Assembly (NCBI GenBank): GCA_038030265.1
Contig: CM075943.1
Coordinates: forward strand, 1,302,001 to 1,366,000
DNA length: 64,000 nt
Direction: 5' to 3'
Source: Corythucha ciliata
Lineage: Eukaryota > Arthropoda > Insecta > Hemiptera > Tingidae
Shown here piece after piece: positions 34,570-45,237 of this stretch (position 1 is its first letter; each line of letters begins with the position of its first letter). The notes under the pieces were generated by a model that saw only the letters and a list, made by a program, of their open reading frames with translations, had not been told where the DNA came from and did not search any database. A program made the position numbers and the translations under genes.

Positions 34570-34830
34570 GATCATGAGTTGATACTTCATGCAGGTAAAA
34601 TGCAATTCTATCCAATATATTCGAGTCTCCGAAGCATCTGGAGACAAATACGGCCTGAACAACTGTTTCTTCTTCCAGATTGCTTAATTTGAACCTCAGA
34701 TGGTCGTGTGTTCAGTAGCCAAGGAAGGAACATGAATACAGGTGTTTCAAAATTTCAGGGTGCTTACGTCCAAAACGATCCAGGGGGTCTGTTAATCAAA
34801 ATGGAACGAGAAATTTTGGTAAAAATCCGT
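34570..34830 (+). repeat. Dispersed repeat, copy A
   Basis: The reverse complement of 48650-48865 aligns here, for example GAGTCTCCGAAGCATCTGG and TTCTTCTTCCAGATTGC. Copy A has two short extra segments (after gatggtcg and after cagggtgc). No coding capacity; family unknown. Confidence 0.7.
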
Positions 34831-35093
34831 TCTATTCATTAGATACATTTTTTAAGGATTCCATCAGCTGTTCTCGGATTAATGACCATTGATTAGGTCA
34901 ATCAATGGTGAAAAATGGATTGTAGGCAGACTTTTCGCCATCGGGGGTTTTACTTCTAACCTCAGGATGTGGGAGAAGGGCGGCGTGTTTCCGTATTTCG
35001 CACGTTTCTCGAAAGGAAGTCATTGTATCAAAGTAATAATTATGTATTTCAATTATGCTTAAAAAATCATTGATTTAATGTAAACAGGAACTC

Positions 35094-35624
35094 TCATTTC
35101 GTGCGTGGTCTCTTGAAGCGTGATGGTTGAGGTGATGGTTGAGGTGATTCATTGTCTTCGAAACTATTCAGTGGTTCATGATATTCTTTGTTAAGGCCTT
35201 CTGGTGCCTCTGAAATTGTTTCGATACTATCGTCTTCTTCATCTTCGAAACTTGGCGTTCTATTCAAGCACTGTCCATGGCAGTGGTGACAACTGGATGA
35301 GAAGTACATGCCACCTTTCTTGCAGGAACACTTTCTGCCATTGCAACCTTTGGTACATTTGCAAAACAATAGATTAAGGATTTCGCTTGGTGCGATTGGA
35401 TGTGAGGTAGTGACCGGCTCTAATTCCTCTGCTCCCGCAATTGTGCTCCTAGTACGCCATCCCCATTGCTGAGGGGGAAGATTTCGTCCAAGCCACTTCT
35501 GTACTTGATGGTAGACTCGAAAGCTATGCATTTTCACCGCTCCCTCTGATGGTGTAAGTGAAGATATGCTAGGTTTTATGTTTGAAACTGATTTTACGAA
35601 CGCAGTGTACCGAAAGTGGTTCAA
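35094..35624 (-). pseudogene. Academ-like protein, C-terminal CXC (Cys8) segment
   Basis: The key string is CKCTKGCNGRKCSC, followed by KKGG, then CHHCHGQC: eight cysteines in the tesmin/TSO1-like CXC spacing, with a Tyr where a ninth Cys could stand. It is preceded by the conserved-looking QVQKWLGRNLPPQQWGW. An acidic Glu/Asp-rich tail and a basic end (RFKRPRTK, a possible nuclear signal) follow. CXC modules usually bind DNA. It is joined to the nuclease segment through a frameshift near 35640. Confidence 0.7.
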
Positions 35625-35648
35625 CGAGCTTTCGCCTTCATCTGCTCC

Positions 35649-36777
35649 TTACCATCGAAGGAAGCACAGTTTTCCCGCTTCTTCAACATCATTGGGAGAC
35701 GAATTTTCCCTCGTGAAAATATCAGCAGCAAGCCTGACGTCTGGATAATTTTTGTATAGCTGAAGGAATTTAATTTTTCCTTTGCGATAGGCAGCCGAAG
35801 TAGTGTCACAACCAGTAAATGCGTGTATGAAGAGTATGTGGTCTAGCCCACACCCTTGAAGCTCCTTGCTTGAAAATGTGACTGCTTTACCTTTTCCGCG
35901 ACTGGGCTTATGCAACATTATGGTGCGGTGAAGAGGTGTTAATCCCATTAAGACGACCAAAAGGTCTATGTCTTCACCTACAATTGCTACCTTTTTTGAC
36001 TGTTTTTTAAACGCACAATTAACAATCAATGCATCAGCGTCGTCTTCTGCTTTTTCCGTAGCAATTCCATTCTTCTGAAGCTGGATTTGGAGTATGTCGA
36101 CCAATTGTGACTTGTTGCGTTCATTGGAAAGAAATTCTTCCTGCTTGGATGATATGACCGTATCTTTTGTAAAAAAATATGTCAACAGACTTTTTTATTG
36201 AACGGTAGCGTCTTTTCTGTTCAGCAATTTTCGTGCTGTTCGATTTGTTGTTATAACCGTCGAAAACAACTGTACATGAAATGCCTTGGTAGTGGCGTTG
36301 AACATATTTCACGTAAGCGTCACAGATGGACGAAACCGTGAATCCGATTGGCCATACCACACGATGCAAGAGAAATCCTCCGTCCACAATTACGTCAAAC
36401 TCTGTTAGCGAAATGTCATTGCATGGTTGGAATGCCGAGTACAGAACAGATTTTGAAGTTTTTCTCATACCAGCTTCATCGAAGAGGGCTAATGGGTACG
36501 GTGCTAACTCATACTGAAGATACTTCTGTAAGTTCTCGTCAGATTGCTTATTTATTGATATTCTCTGGAAAATAAGCAGAGGATCTATCAACACAGGATC
36601 ACCTTGTACCTTTACTGACGTTGTTAAGCTAGATAATGGCAACGCCCTGTCCTTTCGGGATAGCTTGATGTGGGAGAAAGTTGTCTCTGCTATCTTTCTT
36701 ACAGCATGCATTCCTAGTTTTACAGCGTTATAGCACGTGATCGACGCATCTCCAACACTGCCGCTAGCGATAGACAT
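35649..36777 (-). pseudogene. Academ-like protein, PIN/XPG-like nuclease segment
   Basis: The first part contains DVIVDGGFLLHRVVW, then SCTVVFDGYNNKSNS and EQKRRYRS. After a frameshift near 36150 come KAEDDADALIVNCAF, VAIVGEDIDLLVVLMGL and HAFTGCDTTSA-YRKGK. The acidic pattern (Asp near VDGG, DG in VVFDGY, E-DDAD, and GEDIDLL) matches the metal-binding acids of FEN1/XPG-type nucleases, and TGCDTTS sits where the helix-hairpin region would follow. Assignment is by motif order only. Confidence 0.6.
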
Positions 36778-36789
36778 GATTTATTGCGT

Positions 36790-37839
36790 TTTCGGAAATG
36801 GATCATGATTTTCAAACCATGTTTGTATTTTTTTCACGTCATTCGCATCCCTGGTTTTACGAGCGAGGCTGAAGTCTTCGTGTTGTTCACTGGCCGTAAA
36901 TATTACTCCACAGTATTCTTCAAGAGAAACACAAATATCGTGTGTTGCAATTGTTCCTAAAACCCACTTGCTTATGACATTGTCAGTGACCCCACGACCT
37001 CGAGTTAATCCTCCTCGGCTCTTGAAACCTCACATCAGAGTGACTTCAATCGTCACGTCCGACCAAACTCCGCTCCAGAAACGATTTGATCTTCTCATCG
37101 TGAAGTAGCCCTCATCTATAAACTTCGAGTATTCTTGCGGCGTCATTTTTGAGGATAGATCTTGCATGTGTTGCAGATACAAATGGCAAGATTTCGCGTA
37201 GGGAAAATGCCCACAAGCGTGGAAGTAAGGAATCATTTTTTTCACGCAAGTAAGGTGCAACTGCTAATTTCCAGAACGTTCTGCGTGTATGTACTCCTTT
37301 ACCAAACAAATCATGTTGAATTATTGAATCCAGAGTTGAGCTGTTCTACCATTTTCAATAAGCTGTGTCAGTACTTTCCTCATTTTCTCAGCAATGGATT
37401 GCAAACAGTAGTTGTCACGTAGAGATTCCAGAGATGGAGGCTCTTCAAGGAATCTGGCAAGAATGCTATAGACGCTTTTTTTTAAATCATCACTTACGTT
37501 CACTTGACGGAATACAATTTGGCTCAATGATGTTTGAACCAGAAAGTGACCTCTAATGCTTCTCGAAAAGCTATGTCCTTGCAGCATTTGATCAACCGAT
37601 AACGGAGCGTAAACTGTACTTAACACCTCTTTCAGGCCGCTGCCACCCATCAGGTATCCAACGCAACCCAAAAAGGACATTAAAAGATGGAAACCACCGA
37701 GCCTCACCACGGCGTTCGACAGACAAGGATCCGAAGACAGTGCAACTATCTCTCTGCACTTCAAATACAGTGGTTGATCAAACGTTATTACCAAGCAGTT
37801 CTGACGGATTTTCGCACATAAATCTCTAGCAGATATCAA
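36790..37839 (-). pseudogene. Academ-like protein, central conserved blocks
   Basis: Blocks in order: VITFDQPLYLKCREIV, VVRLGGFHLLMSFLGC, GGSGLKEVLSTVYAPLSV, GHSFSRSIRGH, then after two stops LHLTCVKKMIPYFHACGH, RRSNRFWSGVWSDVTIE and RGGLTRGRG. Stops lie at 37321 (TAA), about 37266 (TAG where a Trp in GNW-LHL is expected), about 37030 (TGA) and about 36780. These blocks are shared by a widespread uncharacterised invertebrate protein family. I assume this region carries the transposase activity, but no DDE triad can be assigned by eye. Confidence 0.6.
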
Positions 37840-37879
37840 AGCCGCGTGTAAATTGTGTTGTAGTCTGATGGCGGTGAGT

Positions 37880-39541
37880 TTATAAAAGTCTATACATTCC
37901 TTGCGTCAGTGAAATCATGAACCCTTTCCATTCCGGGATATCGGGAATTCCTAGCCATTTAGCACACAGCCACAAAATATCGTGACTTAGAGGTTGCCCT
38001 TGCTCTTCTGGATCTTCTAGGCCTTTGACTATTACGTTATGGAACCCTCTCTCTTCTGCTTGAAATGTCTCAAGGGGAATAACACCCATTCTACCCACTT
38101 CATTAGAACTCGGTAGATTCTTTATCTTTCGTATTTCAGACCCTCTTTCCATTGAAATTGTCGGGGATACGCAAACTATTCCTCCCAACGCGTGAAATGT
38201 ATTCCTTCCGTCTAGATTTTTAACATTGAAGTCGGCATTGTCGTAGACAAACTGGGTGAAACACTCTGGCTGAAACTTGGGTTGAGCATTGAGCACGGCA
38301 GACATTTCCAAGACCTGTGCGTCATAACATGACGAACAAAATACTATGCTGGACACAAGCTTTACTAAATTTTTGGAAGCGTATTTTCTGTACAGCAGTA
38401 GAGACAAGCTGTTTAGTATGGATGATGAAAAAGTCCTCGGCCTGACAGTAGCCATAATAGAGTGTGCAACCGCAACACAATTCCTTTGATTTTCTGGAAC
38501 ATAATTGTTTTTCTTCAACATAACATCCTGGAGAAATACTTTCAATGTCTCAGGGACACAGTTCTCTGCGTCCTTTAAGAAATCGTCACGAGGAGGGTAT
38601 GCTGAAGTATCAAAAGCTTGGCGCTGAATATCTTGTCGAATTATTTGAGCAGCAGTTTTAACAATCCTTAATCGTTCGTCTGCAGCATTAGCTTCTTTGT
38701 TATGATACCATGAATCTTGTATCAAATGAAATGCTCCATCAGTGAAACAGACGACAGGTGGCCGAAATCTATTCGACCCTTTCGTTACAATAATCCGGTC
38801 TTCATAGCGTTCTAACAGTTTGGTCTTTATGACTTTGTCGTCAGGCACTTTTCCTTTTATTGCGCCACGCAACTCTTGGAATGTGAACTGGGAGTCCATA
38901 CTTGCTTCCATAAAGCAATAAATATCTTCCATGGCTGCCCCGACATAATCTCTACCCTTGAATTCGAATTTCTTCGGAAATTTCATCATGCAACTCCTAT
39001 GATAAATTGCTAGCTCAGCTATGAGGTCATTTGTTAAGGAAAGACGACTAGCCACTTCATCTCCCCACGCATCGCTCCTGGTGATAGAATAATCGCGACA
39101 TTTTTGGTGAGTGCTATCCGCACGAACAAAACTGACAGCACTTCGCAAGTGGATTGGTTTGCGCTCTTGCTTTTTCGTGTACTCGTCGATAGCACCTATA
39201 AACTGTCCACACAGGAAGCAAGATGTCTTAAAATTAAATTGTCCAGATCTTAAATTTACTTGTGAAGATACTTCTGGTGGGACTGAAGACCGGTTGGCTT
39301 CATCATTCCTCTTCACGTGAGCTGAGATACTGCTCGGTCTTGTGTAATTTTTCCGGCACGACGTATGAACTTTCACTGAGGTTCTTCCTTTCAAACTGTC
39401 TTCTCTTCCATCATTCCTGCCTTGGCTGGCTTTCAGTAGTGACGCAAGTCCTTTACCAGTCAGTTGTATCGTGCTCCCTTCAAGCTCCCCATCACAAAAA
39501 CAACATTTATCAGTCATATTAACCGAAACTGCTCTCATCAC
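37880..39541 (-). CDS. Academ-like protein, N-terminal zinc-finger segment (553-codon open frame)
   Basis: This is the longest open frame in the window. The first ATG is just inside the frame (MRAVSVNMTDKC). It has CCFCDGELEG with VHTSCRKNY downstream, then SCFLCGQFIGAI with IYHRSCMMKF, two CxxC...HxxC modules within the first ~200 residues. The rest is helical. FTQFVYDNADFNVKNLDG and NTFHALGGI form a block near residue 440. The frame ends at a TAA near 37880, and the next frame (DFYKLTAIRLQ) continues the family sequence, so a one-base shift separates it from the central segment. Its good preservation suggests the copy is fairly young. Confidence 0.65.
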   Translation of the reverse strand: MMRAVSVNMTDKCCFCDGELEGSTIQLTGKGLASLLKASQGRNDGREDSLKGRTSVKVHTSCRKNYTRPSSISAHVKRNDEANRSSVPPEVSSQVNLRSGQFNFKTSCFLCGQFIGAIDEYTKKQERKPIHLRSAVSFVRADSTHQKCRDYSITRSDAWGDEVASRLSLTNDLIAELAIYHRSCMMKFPKKFEFKGRDYVGAAMEDIYCFMEASMDSQFTFQELRGAIKGKVPDDKVIKTKLLERYEDRIIVTKGSNRFRPPVVCFTDGAFHLIQDSWYHNKEANAADERLRIVKTAAQIIRQDIQRQAFDTSAYPPRDDFLKDAENCVPETLKVFLQDVMLKKNNYVPENQRNCVAVAHSIMATVRPRTFSSSILNSLSLLLYRKYASKNLVKLVSSIVFCSSCYDAQVLEMSAVLNAQPKFQPECFTQFVYDNADFNVKNLDGRNTFHALGGIVCVSPTISMERGSEIRKIKNLPSSNEVGRMGVIPLETFQAEERGFHNVIVKGLEDPEEQGQPLSHDILWLCAKWLGIPDIPEWKGFMISLTQGMYRLL

Positions 39542-39744
39542 GCTTGATCACAACAGTTATTCCGATTTTACTAAGGATACTATAAAGACGAGTAGAGGCG
39601 ATGTTTGATAAAGGTTTTCCCGGGCTCCACCATTTTTGTTCTGGACAACGTATCAGACTACTATCTTTGGTGTTGGTTGAAATTGGATTTCGGTGTTTCT
39701 CATTTCTTTCTTATTGAACGATCATTCAGCGAATACTTATAGAA

Positions 39745-39900
39745 ATGGTCGGGTGTGCAGCATTTAACTATACCAACAGCACTCTTTCGGGCCACCGACT
39801 TTTTATTTTTCCCGCGGAGGCGGAGAGAAGAAAAAAGTGGCAAGCCAACTGCCGGCGAGGAGGCGGCTGGAAGCCCACGAAATATTCACGCCTTTGCGAA
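39745..39900 (+). CDS. THAP-type zinc-finger exon with splice donor
   Basis: From ATG (39745) the 52 codons read MVGCAAFNYTNSTLSGHRLF, then IFPAEAERRKKW, then CRRGGGWKPTKYSRLCE. This is the THAP pattern: N-terminal C, F-FP, a conserved W, then W-P and S-LC. A Tyr stands where the second zinc Cys should be (CAAFNY), so the finger may be defective. GTAAGT follows directly (39901-39906), a consensus splice donor at the position where THAP genes often have an intron. The missing C-x-H half would be in a later exon, not found. It is transcribed divergently from the Academ-like gene 200 bp away. It could come from a P-element-like transposase or a host THAP gene. Confidence 0.55.
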
Positions 39901-39906
39901 GTAAGT

Positions 39907-41079
39907 TCTTTTCACATATTTTCCCTAACTTGACTAATTTAGGCGGAGGCGTTAATTTATACTTACGATTAGTGGCCCAGTGGAGTTCTTTACGGTACGG
40001 AGGCAGTTCCGCCACTTGATACTTATCTACCGTCCACGCCCTTTCCATTGGCTATACCCGGCCAGCCTAGTCATCGCAAGTCTGCAACTGTATTGAATTA
40101 TTCATACTGAAATAGTAATGCGGACCCTACAAACTGGAATGGAGCGAATTGCCCCCGCAAACAGCTTGGAATTTGGAATTCGCCCCCGGCGTTCAGGTCT
40201 GATGTACCCGCCTACAGGCGTAGATCCGCCACCGGTGGGGGCGGTGGGCTGTGATTGCAAATGGTAACAGAAGGGTAACTGGTCTTAACATTATCTTACA
40301 GTTCTATATAACAATCTATCAAAGTGTCATCGTTTAATAATTGTTTGCAGGGTTGATGACGTTAAGTTCCGCACTACAACTACAGCCTACACACAATCTT
40401 AGCCTTGATTGGTTTTCAATGGGTCTGTTCTGTAAAATTAAATGATATTTCCTATACTTACATTGATCGGGATGGTGATCGTTCCATTCTCATTCATTTT
40501 CAAATCAAGCAAGAGGCGATTCCCGGATATTTCCCGACCATTGAGAATTCCCGGACTTTTCCCGGGTTTCCCGAATTTCCCGGGTCGGTCGACACTCTCT
40601 AATAATAGTGTACCTATTTCCGAAAAAAATCATTAACAGTTCGGTCATCTTGTCCAGAATCACCCGGTATGGAAAATAATTCGAATTAGAATAAACTAAT
40701 AAAATCATAATCTACAGGGTGTACAATAACGTATTAAATAATACGTTCGTTAATAATAACGAACGCTCAGAGAAAACCCTGTTCCAAATGACGTGCCTAT
40801 AAGCTCAGGAGAAATGACTCGGAAACCCCGCCTTGAGAGGAGCGAACGGCTGGCCTATTCGGACCAATCGGTGGCCACCAATTTTTCCGATTATAGTTCT
40901 GACAAATTGGTGGGCCCCATAGAGATAATATTATACATATAAGCAGTGGCAGACTTGCCCCTTGGACAGTGGGTGTCCAAACCACCCCCGCGCCCCTTGG
41001 GCGTGGCGCCCCTCTCAGACCATCGTCAGATTATCATAAATAATGGATTAAAAACGAATATCTGTGCTTACCAATTCGC
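39907..41079. other. Non-coding region
   Basis: No second THAP exon was recognised. Positions 40500-40600 are rich in short gaattcccgg/cccgggttt motifs. Two adjoining perfect hairpins lie at 40728-40764. A CC-rich block at 40965-41020 looks like the end of a decayed element. Confidence 0.35.
40728..40764. repeat. Two overlapping perfect palindromes
   Basis: AACGTATTA/TAATACGTT (2-nt loop) and GTTCGTTA/TAACGAAC (4-nt loop) share the bases GTT. They follow tacagggtgt, a motif common at the ends of insect repeats. Confidence 0.6.
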
Positions 41080-41648
41080 GGACAAAATTGTGGTAAAATT
41101 CCTAACTTACGGTAAATACATAAAATGAAAAAAATGGCTAATATGCGGCTAAAATTGCGGAAAACGCCAATTCGTGGCTAAAATTGAGAAAATTCGCGAA
41201 TTCACTAGCTAGAAGCGCTACTGCGCTGCTATAATTGAGAAAAAGTACCAGTTTTCGGCTAAACTTAAGGAAAATCACCAATTCGCGGACAAAATTGTGG
41301 TAAAATCTATAACTTAAATTCTCGCCTTCGTGCCTTCTGAAGGCAAAGTGGCTAATTGAGAAAAACTAAAAATGCTAAAAAACACCTCTGATTCGCGGCT
41401 TGAACTGAGAAGAAGCGCTGATCTATAGCTAAAAGTAACGAAATATGGCGCGGTGCTAAAATGTAAAAAAATGCTAATTTGCGGCTAAAAATTGGAAAAA
41501 TAAACCGATTTGCAGCTAAAATTGCGAAAAACGCCAATTCATGGCCAAAATTGAGAAAATTTGCTAATTCACGGTTTAGAAACGCTACTACTCGGCTAAA
41601 ATTAAGAAAAATCGACAATTCGCGGGTAAAATTGAGGAAAATCACTAA
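41080..41648 (-). repeat. Degenerate 30-nt repeat (aattagcg type), inverted block
   Basis: In the plus strand it reads ggctaaaattgagaaaa-cgccaattcg, the reverse complement of the 32.6-kb family. The block was split by the hAT element at 41657; it resumes at 45238. Confidence 0.75.
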
Positions 41649-42189
41649 TTCGTGGCCAGGGCTGGGCAGTAATTGAATTACGTAATTCAATTACAATTAG
41701 TAATTGGTAATTTGTAATTGATAACTACACGCCATTGTAATTGGTAATTTGTAATTAAAAGCACTTTTTCGAAGTAATTTGTAGTTAACAATTCCCAATT
41801 TTTTACATTTCCATCTTCAGAGCCAATATTACTTCGAAAACTCAGCGGATACTATTTCGCGCCTTACTTGGAGCTTTTGGAGGAGTTTTTGCATGAAATC
41901 CTCTAAAAAAAATAGTTTCAAAGCAATTATGATACGAGCGATATCCTCGAGCTTAGGGTTGCCAATTTGAAATTTGAGAAAAACAGTACAAAAGTTTCAA
42001 AGATCGAAACCCCGAACCAGTGGCGTAAGTAGGAATTTGTCTTGGGGGGGGGGAAGGATCACATTGAAATTTCGTAAGGTTGAAAGGAGGCGGGTAATTT
42101 CACATTTTAGTCATCATTCCACCCAGCCAGCACACTCTCTGGACATCTTGCTGGCCTAATAATAGCCTCAATCTCTCAGTTAAGGGAGA

Positions 42190-44370
42190 TTTTTGGACTC
42201 TACCCGCAAATTAGCGATTTTCTCAATTTTGGCCGAGTTCTTCTCAATTTCAGCCGCAGATTAGCGGTTTTGCCCCAACCCCTCCCGTAGTCATGGATTT
42301 GCGCATTTTCTCAACTTTAGCAGCAAAGTATCGTTTTGATCCCGTGAGCGATGTTTCTTAATTATCCACTAGTTTTGGCGTTTTCCTCAATTTTTAGCAG
42401 CATATTACCGATTTTTAATTTTTTTTACCAGGGGATTAGCACTTTTCTCAGTTTCAGCTGGAAATTTACGTTTTTCTTAAGTGTTTTCCTCAATATTAGC
42501 CGCAAAATAGGGGGACTTTTCACGAATTAGGATTTTTTTGGTCCACCATACTCAATGCATGAGCGATTTTTACTCGCGAATTAGCGGTTTCTTCACTTCT
42601 TGCCACAAATTGGCATTTTTTTCAATTTCAGCCTGAAAACTTGCCTTCAGAATCCGCAAATTGGCGTGTATTCATTTTTTGGTGCAAATAAGAATTTTTC
42701 TCAATTTCAACCGCGAATCAGGGTTTTTTTTTTTTTTTATTGTAGCGGCGGCGCGTCGTAGCGTTTCAAACCTGTGAATTAGCGAATTTCCTCAATTTCA
42801 GTTACAAATTGGCGTTTGGCGCAATTTCAGCTGTAAATTGGCGATTTTTTCCATTTTTAGCCGCAAATTAGCAATTTTCTCAATTTTTAGGCTTAAAATT
42901 AACCTTTTTCTTATTTTGACCAGGCTGATTATTTCATTTTTTAAATATTACCCGCAAATTAGCGGTTTTTCACGTTTTACCACCGCATTAGCAAAACTAT
43001 ATAACTTTTATAGGTATAGATTATTGCTTCTTTTCACTTCTAGCCGTGAATTAGCTTATTTTTTAACATTTAACATCTTCGTCCGAGAGCTGTCAGTAAA
43101 ATGGCAGCTGGCTGAATGACAAGTAAGAATAGAGAAATTCAAGGAAGCGGCTATTCAGCCGAGCGTTAAGGGTGTCCAAATTTCACGAACTACCTCAACT
43201 TTACAATTATCTTGAAGAAAAGTTTGTGCTCTTTCCAACAGTGTCCTTGAAATTTCCCCAGGATCAATGGTTGCTAAGATACCGACCGAGTTTCGAAAAA
43301 AAACGTCTGATGCACTGACAATCAGAAAACTTTTTCTCGGAAACGGTTGATATTCGGACCATGGTCCATATAGTCATTTTGGACCCACATGTGATGTAGA
43401 ATCACCCATTTCAATTATGCCCCATTTTCCCGTTACACCCTGTATAACTTTTATAGGTATAGATTATTGCTTCTTTTCAGTTCTAGCCGTGAATTAGCGT
43501 ATTTTTTAACATTATACTATAGCCATGCATGAATTTGCCATTTTTCTTAATTTTAGCCACAAAAATGCCTTCAGAAGGTGCGAATTTAAATTATAAATGT
43601 AAATTTTTTTTCAAACCAAAAAATACATCCATTTCTGTCAAAAAATCATAATTTTAAACTATAAATTTCAAGACACTTAATTCGAGAATTAGTGATGTTT
43701 CACAATTTTAGCTGCGAATTTTCGCTTTTTCTAAATTTTAGCAGCGTGGTAGCGTCTCCAACCCGTGCATTACCTACCGAGTTTTGTCAATTTTTGCCAA
43801 GAATTGGCGTTTGACTCAATTTAAGCTGCAAATTAGCAATTTTTTCCATTTTTAACTGAGAATTAGCACTTTTCCACAATTTGAACTGAAAATGAAAGTT
43901 TTTCTTAATTTCAGCTGCGCTAATTGGTGACTTTTTCAATTTTTGCGGCGAATTAGTGATTTTCTTCATTCGTATCCGTGAATTAACGTTTTTCCATAAA
44001 TTTATATCTGCAAATTGCCAATTAGCGATTTTTCCCAATTTCAGCTGTGAAATAGCGTTTTGTGCTAATTTTGCGGCCATCCTATTCCCTTTTTCATACG
44101 CGAATGGGCGATTTTACGCCATTTCAGTTGTGAATTTGCCATTTTTGTCCAATTTTAACCTGAAAGCGTCTTTTATTTGTCAATATTGGCTTGCCCAAAT
44201 ATAACACTTTTGCGTTGATTCCACAATTTATTCGTAGAATGGCCTCCATGTACCGTGAATCAGCGATTTTTTCTTAATTTTAGTCTGGAAGTTGCATCGC
44301 GAGACCACTAATCAGCGCTTTTTAGCAGCTATAGCCACGAATATTACCGATTTTTGTCTGATAGAGGGTC
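42190..44370 (+). repeat. Degenerate 30-nt repeat (aattagcg type) inside the hAT element
   Basis: About 2.2 kb of strongly diverged units such as ccgcaaattagcgattttctcaattttag. Orientation is opposite to the block in which the hAT element sits. Hydrophobic open frames across it (for example 42838-43119) reflect the multiple-of-three unit and are not genes. Confidence 0.7.
43000..43513. repeat. 71-bp direct duplication flanking a 372-bp segment
   Basis: 43000-43070 and 43443-43513 (both starting TATAACTTTTATAGG) differ at two positions. The segment between is not 30-nt repeat and includes agggtgtcc near 43170 and ttacaccctg at its right end, which are inverted to each other. It may be an insertion with an unusually long target duplication, or a tandem duplication. 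Confidence 0.6.
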
Positions 44371-44929
44371 CGGGGTGAATCCCCCCCCTCCCGTACCTGG
44401 GTACACTACTGCGTTGGGTCTGAAGTCCAAGGATAAAGCTGGACGTACTCGGACCTTTTCGGGCTGCTTCAAGTCCAGAAAATCTGCTAAATCTAACTTC
44501 AACGTGAAACGCTCATGAAGATTTTATTGTGCTCTTCGTTATGGTACTAGTGCTCCTTCGTTCGTATACTTGTGGCTCTGGGGGGGGGGGGGATCTATCC
44601 CCATATCCCCCGTACCTACACCCCTGCCCCAAACACAAAAAGCTCGAGCCACAGAAAGCTGACACCACAAAAAGCTCGAACCACAAGAAACTCTAATCAA
44701 AATAGCTCTAACCTCAAAATTCTCAAAGCACAAAAATATCGAACCATATGAAGCTGCCATTGCAAAGCTCTTTGAGAGTTAGGTATCGCATGCACTATTT
44801 CAAAGAAACACATAAAGAATCCGGGACTATGACTATCCGGGATTCCCCGTGGCAGTTCGCAGGCCGGGATGTGGGGCAAAATTAGCCAAATTAGCAAATT
44901 TGACCCCGGACATTTCGCTACCCTACTCA

Positions 44930-45060
44930 TTCGACGCGCTTGGCATCTTGGGGCTATGCTGTTCCTGCTTCCTATCTCAAAGATCTGTTCTGACGTTCGA
45001 TTGTTGGCTGGACGCACTAAAAAAATGACAGTGAACAAGAGCAAGAAGCTTGCGTGTTCC
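44930..45060 (+). pseudogene. hAT transposase C-terminal remnant
   Basis: A plus-strand frame reads AMLFLLPISKICSDVRLLAG followed by RTKKMTVNKSKKLAC. This resembles the hAT dimerisation-region signature (P-S---SER-FS-AG then R--L). Key residues are partly lost. Upstream transposase is not readable. Confidence 0.4.
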
Positions 45061-45237
45061 ACAAATCCAGCTCTTGGGTATTGGTAATTGAAAAAGTAAT
45101 TCAATTACAGTAATTGTAATTTGTAATTATTCGTGGAAGTGAAAAGTAATTGGTAATTTGTAATTAATCCTCTTTTTTGGAAGTAATTTGTAATTAATTA
45201 CTCAAAAAGCTGTAATTTGCTCACCCCTGTTCGTGGC

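Larger units (their letters stand above)
35094..39541 (-). mobile_element. Academ-like DNA transposon gene region (tentative)
   Basis: Consecutive minus-strand frames, broken by a few frameshifts and stops, read as one protein of about 1,480 codons. Order: two CxxC/HxxC zinc-finger-like modules, a long alpha-helical middle, the block RLGGFHLLMSFLG, the block RRSNRFWSGVWSD then RGGLTRGRG, a PIN/XPG-like nuclease region, and a CXC-type eight-cysteine cluster at the C-terminus. Proteins with these blocks are multicopy in many invertebrate genomes. As I remember it, the combination of XPG nuclease with a Cys8 finger was described for the Academ superfamily. No terminal inverted repeats were located, so boundaries are those of the coding region only. 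Confidence 0.5.
41657..45229 (+). mobile_element. hAT-type DNA transposon, decayed
   Basis: The ends CAGGGCTGGGCAGTAATTG and the inverse of TTTGCTCACCCCTG form short imperfect TIRs of hAT type. TTCGTGGC is duplicated exactly on both sides (41649-41656 and 45230-45237), the 8 bp expected for hAT. Removing the element restores a continuous 30-nt repeat. Subterminal GTAATTG/AATTAC motifs are clustered at both ends. The 3.57-kb interior has only a transposase remnant (44930-45060), a 2.2-kb block of the 30-nt repeat in the opposite orientation, and a small nested insertion. Confidence 0.88.

Noticed and set aside
41352..43119. Hydrophobic repeat-like open frames (for example 41352-41690 minus and 42838-43119 plus)
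   Set aside because: They run through the degenerate 30-nt repeat, whose length keeps frames open; composition follows the AT-rich units.
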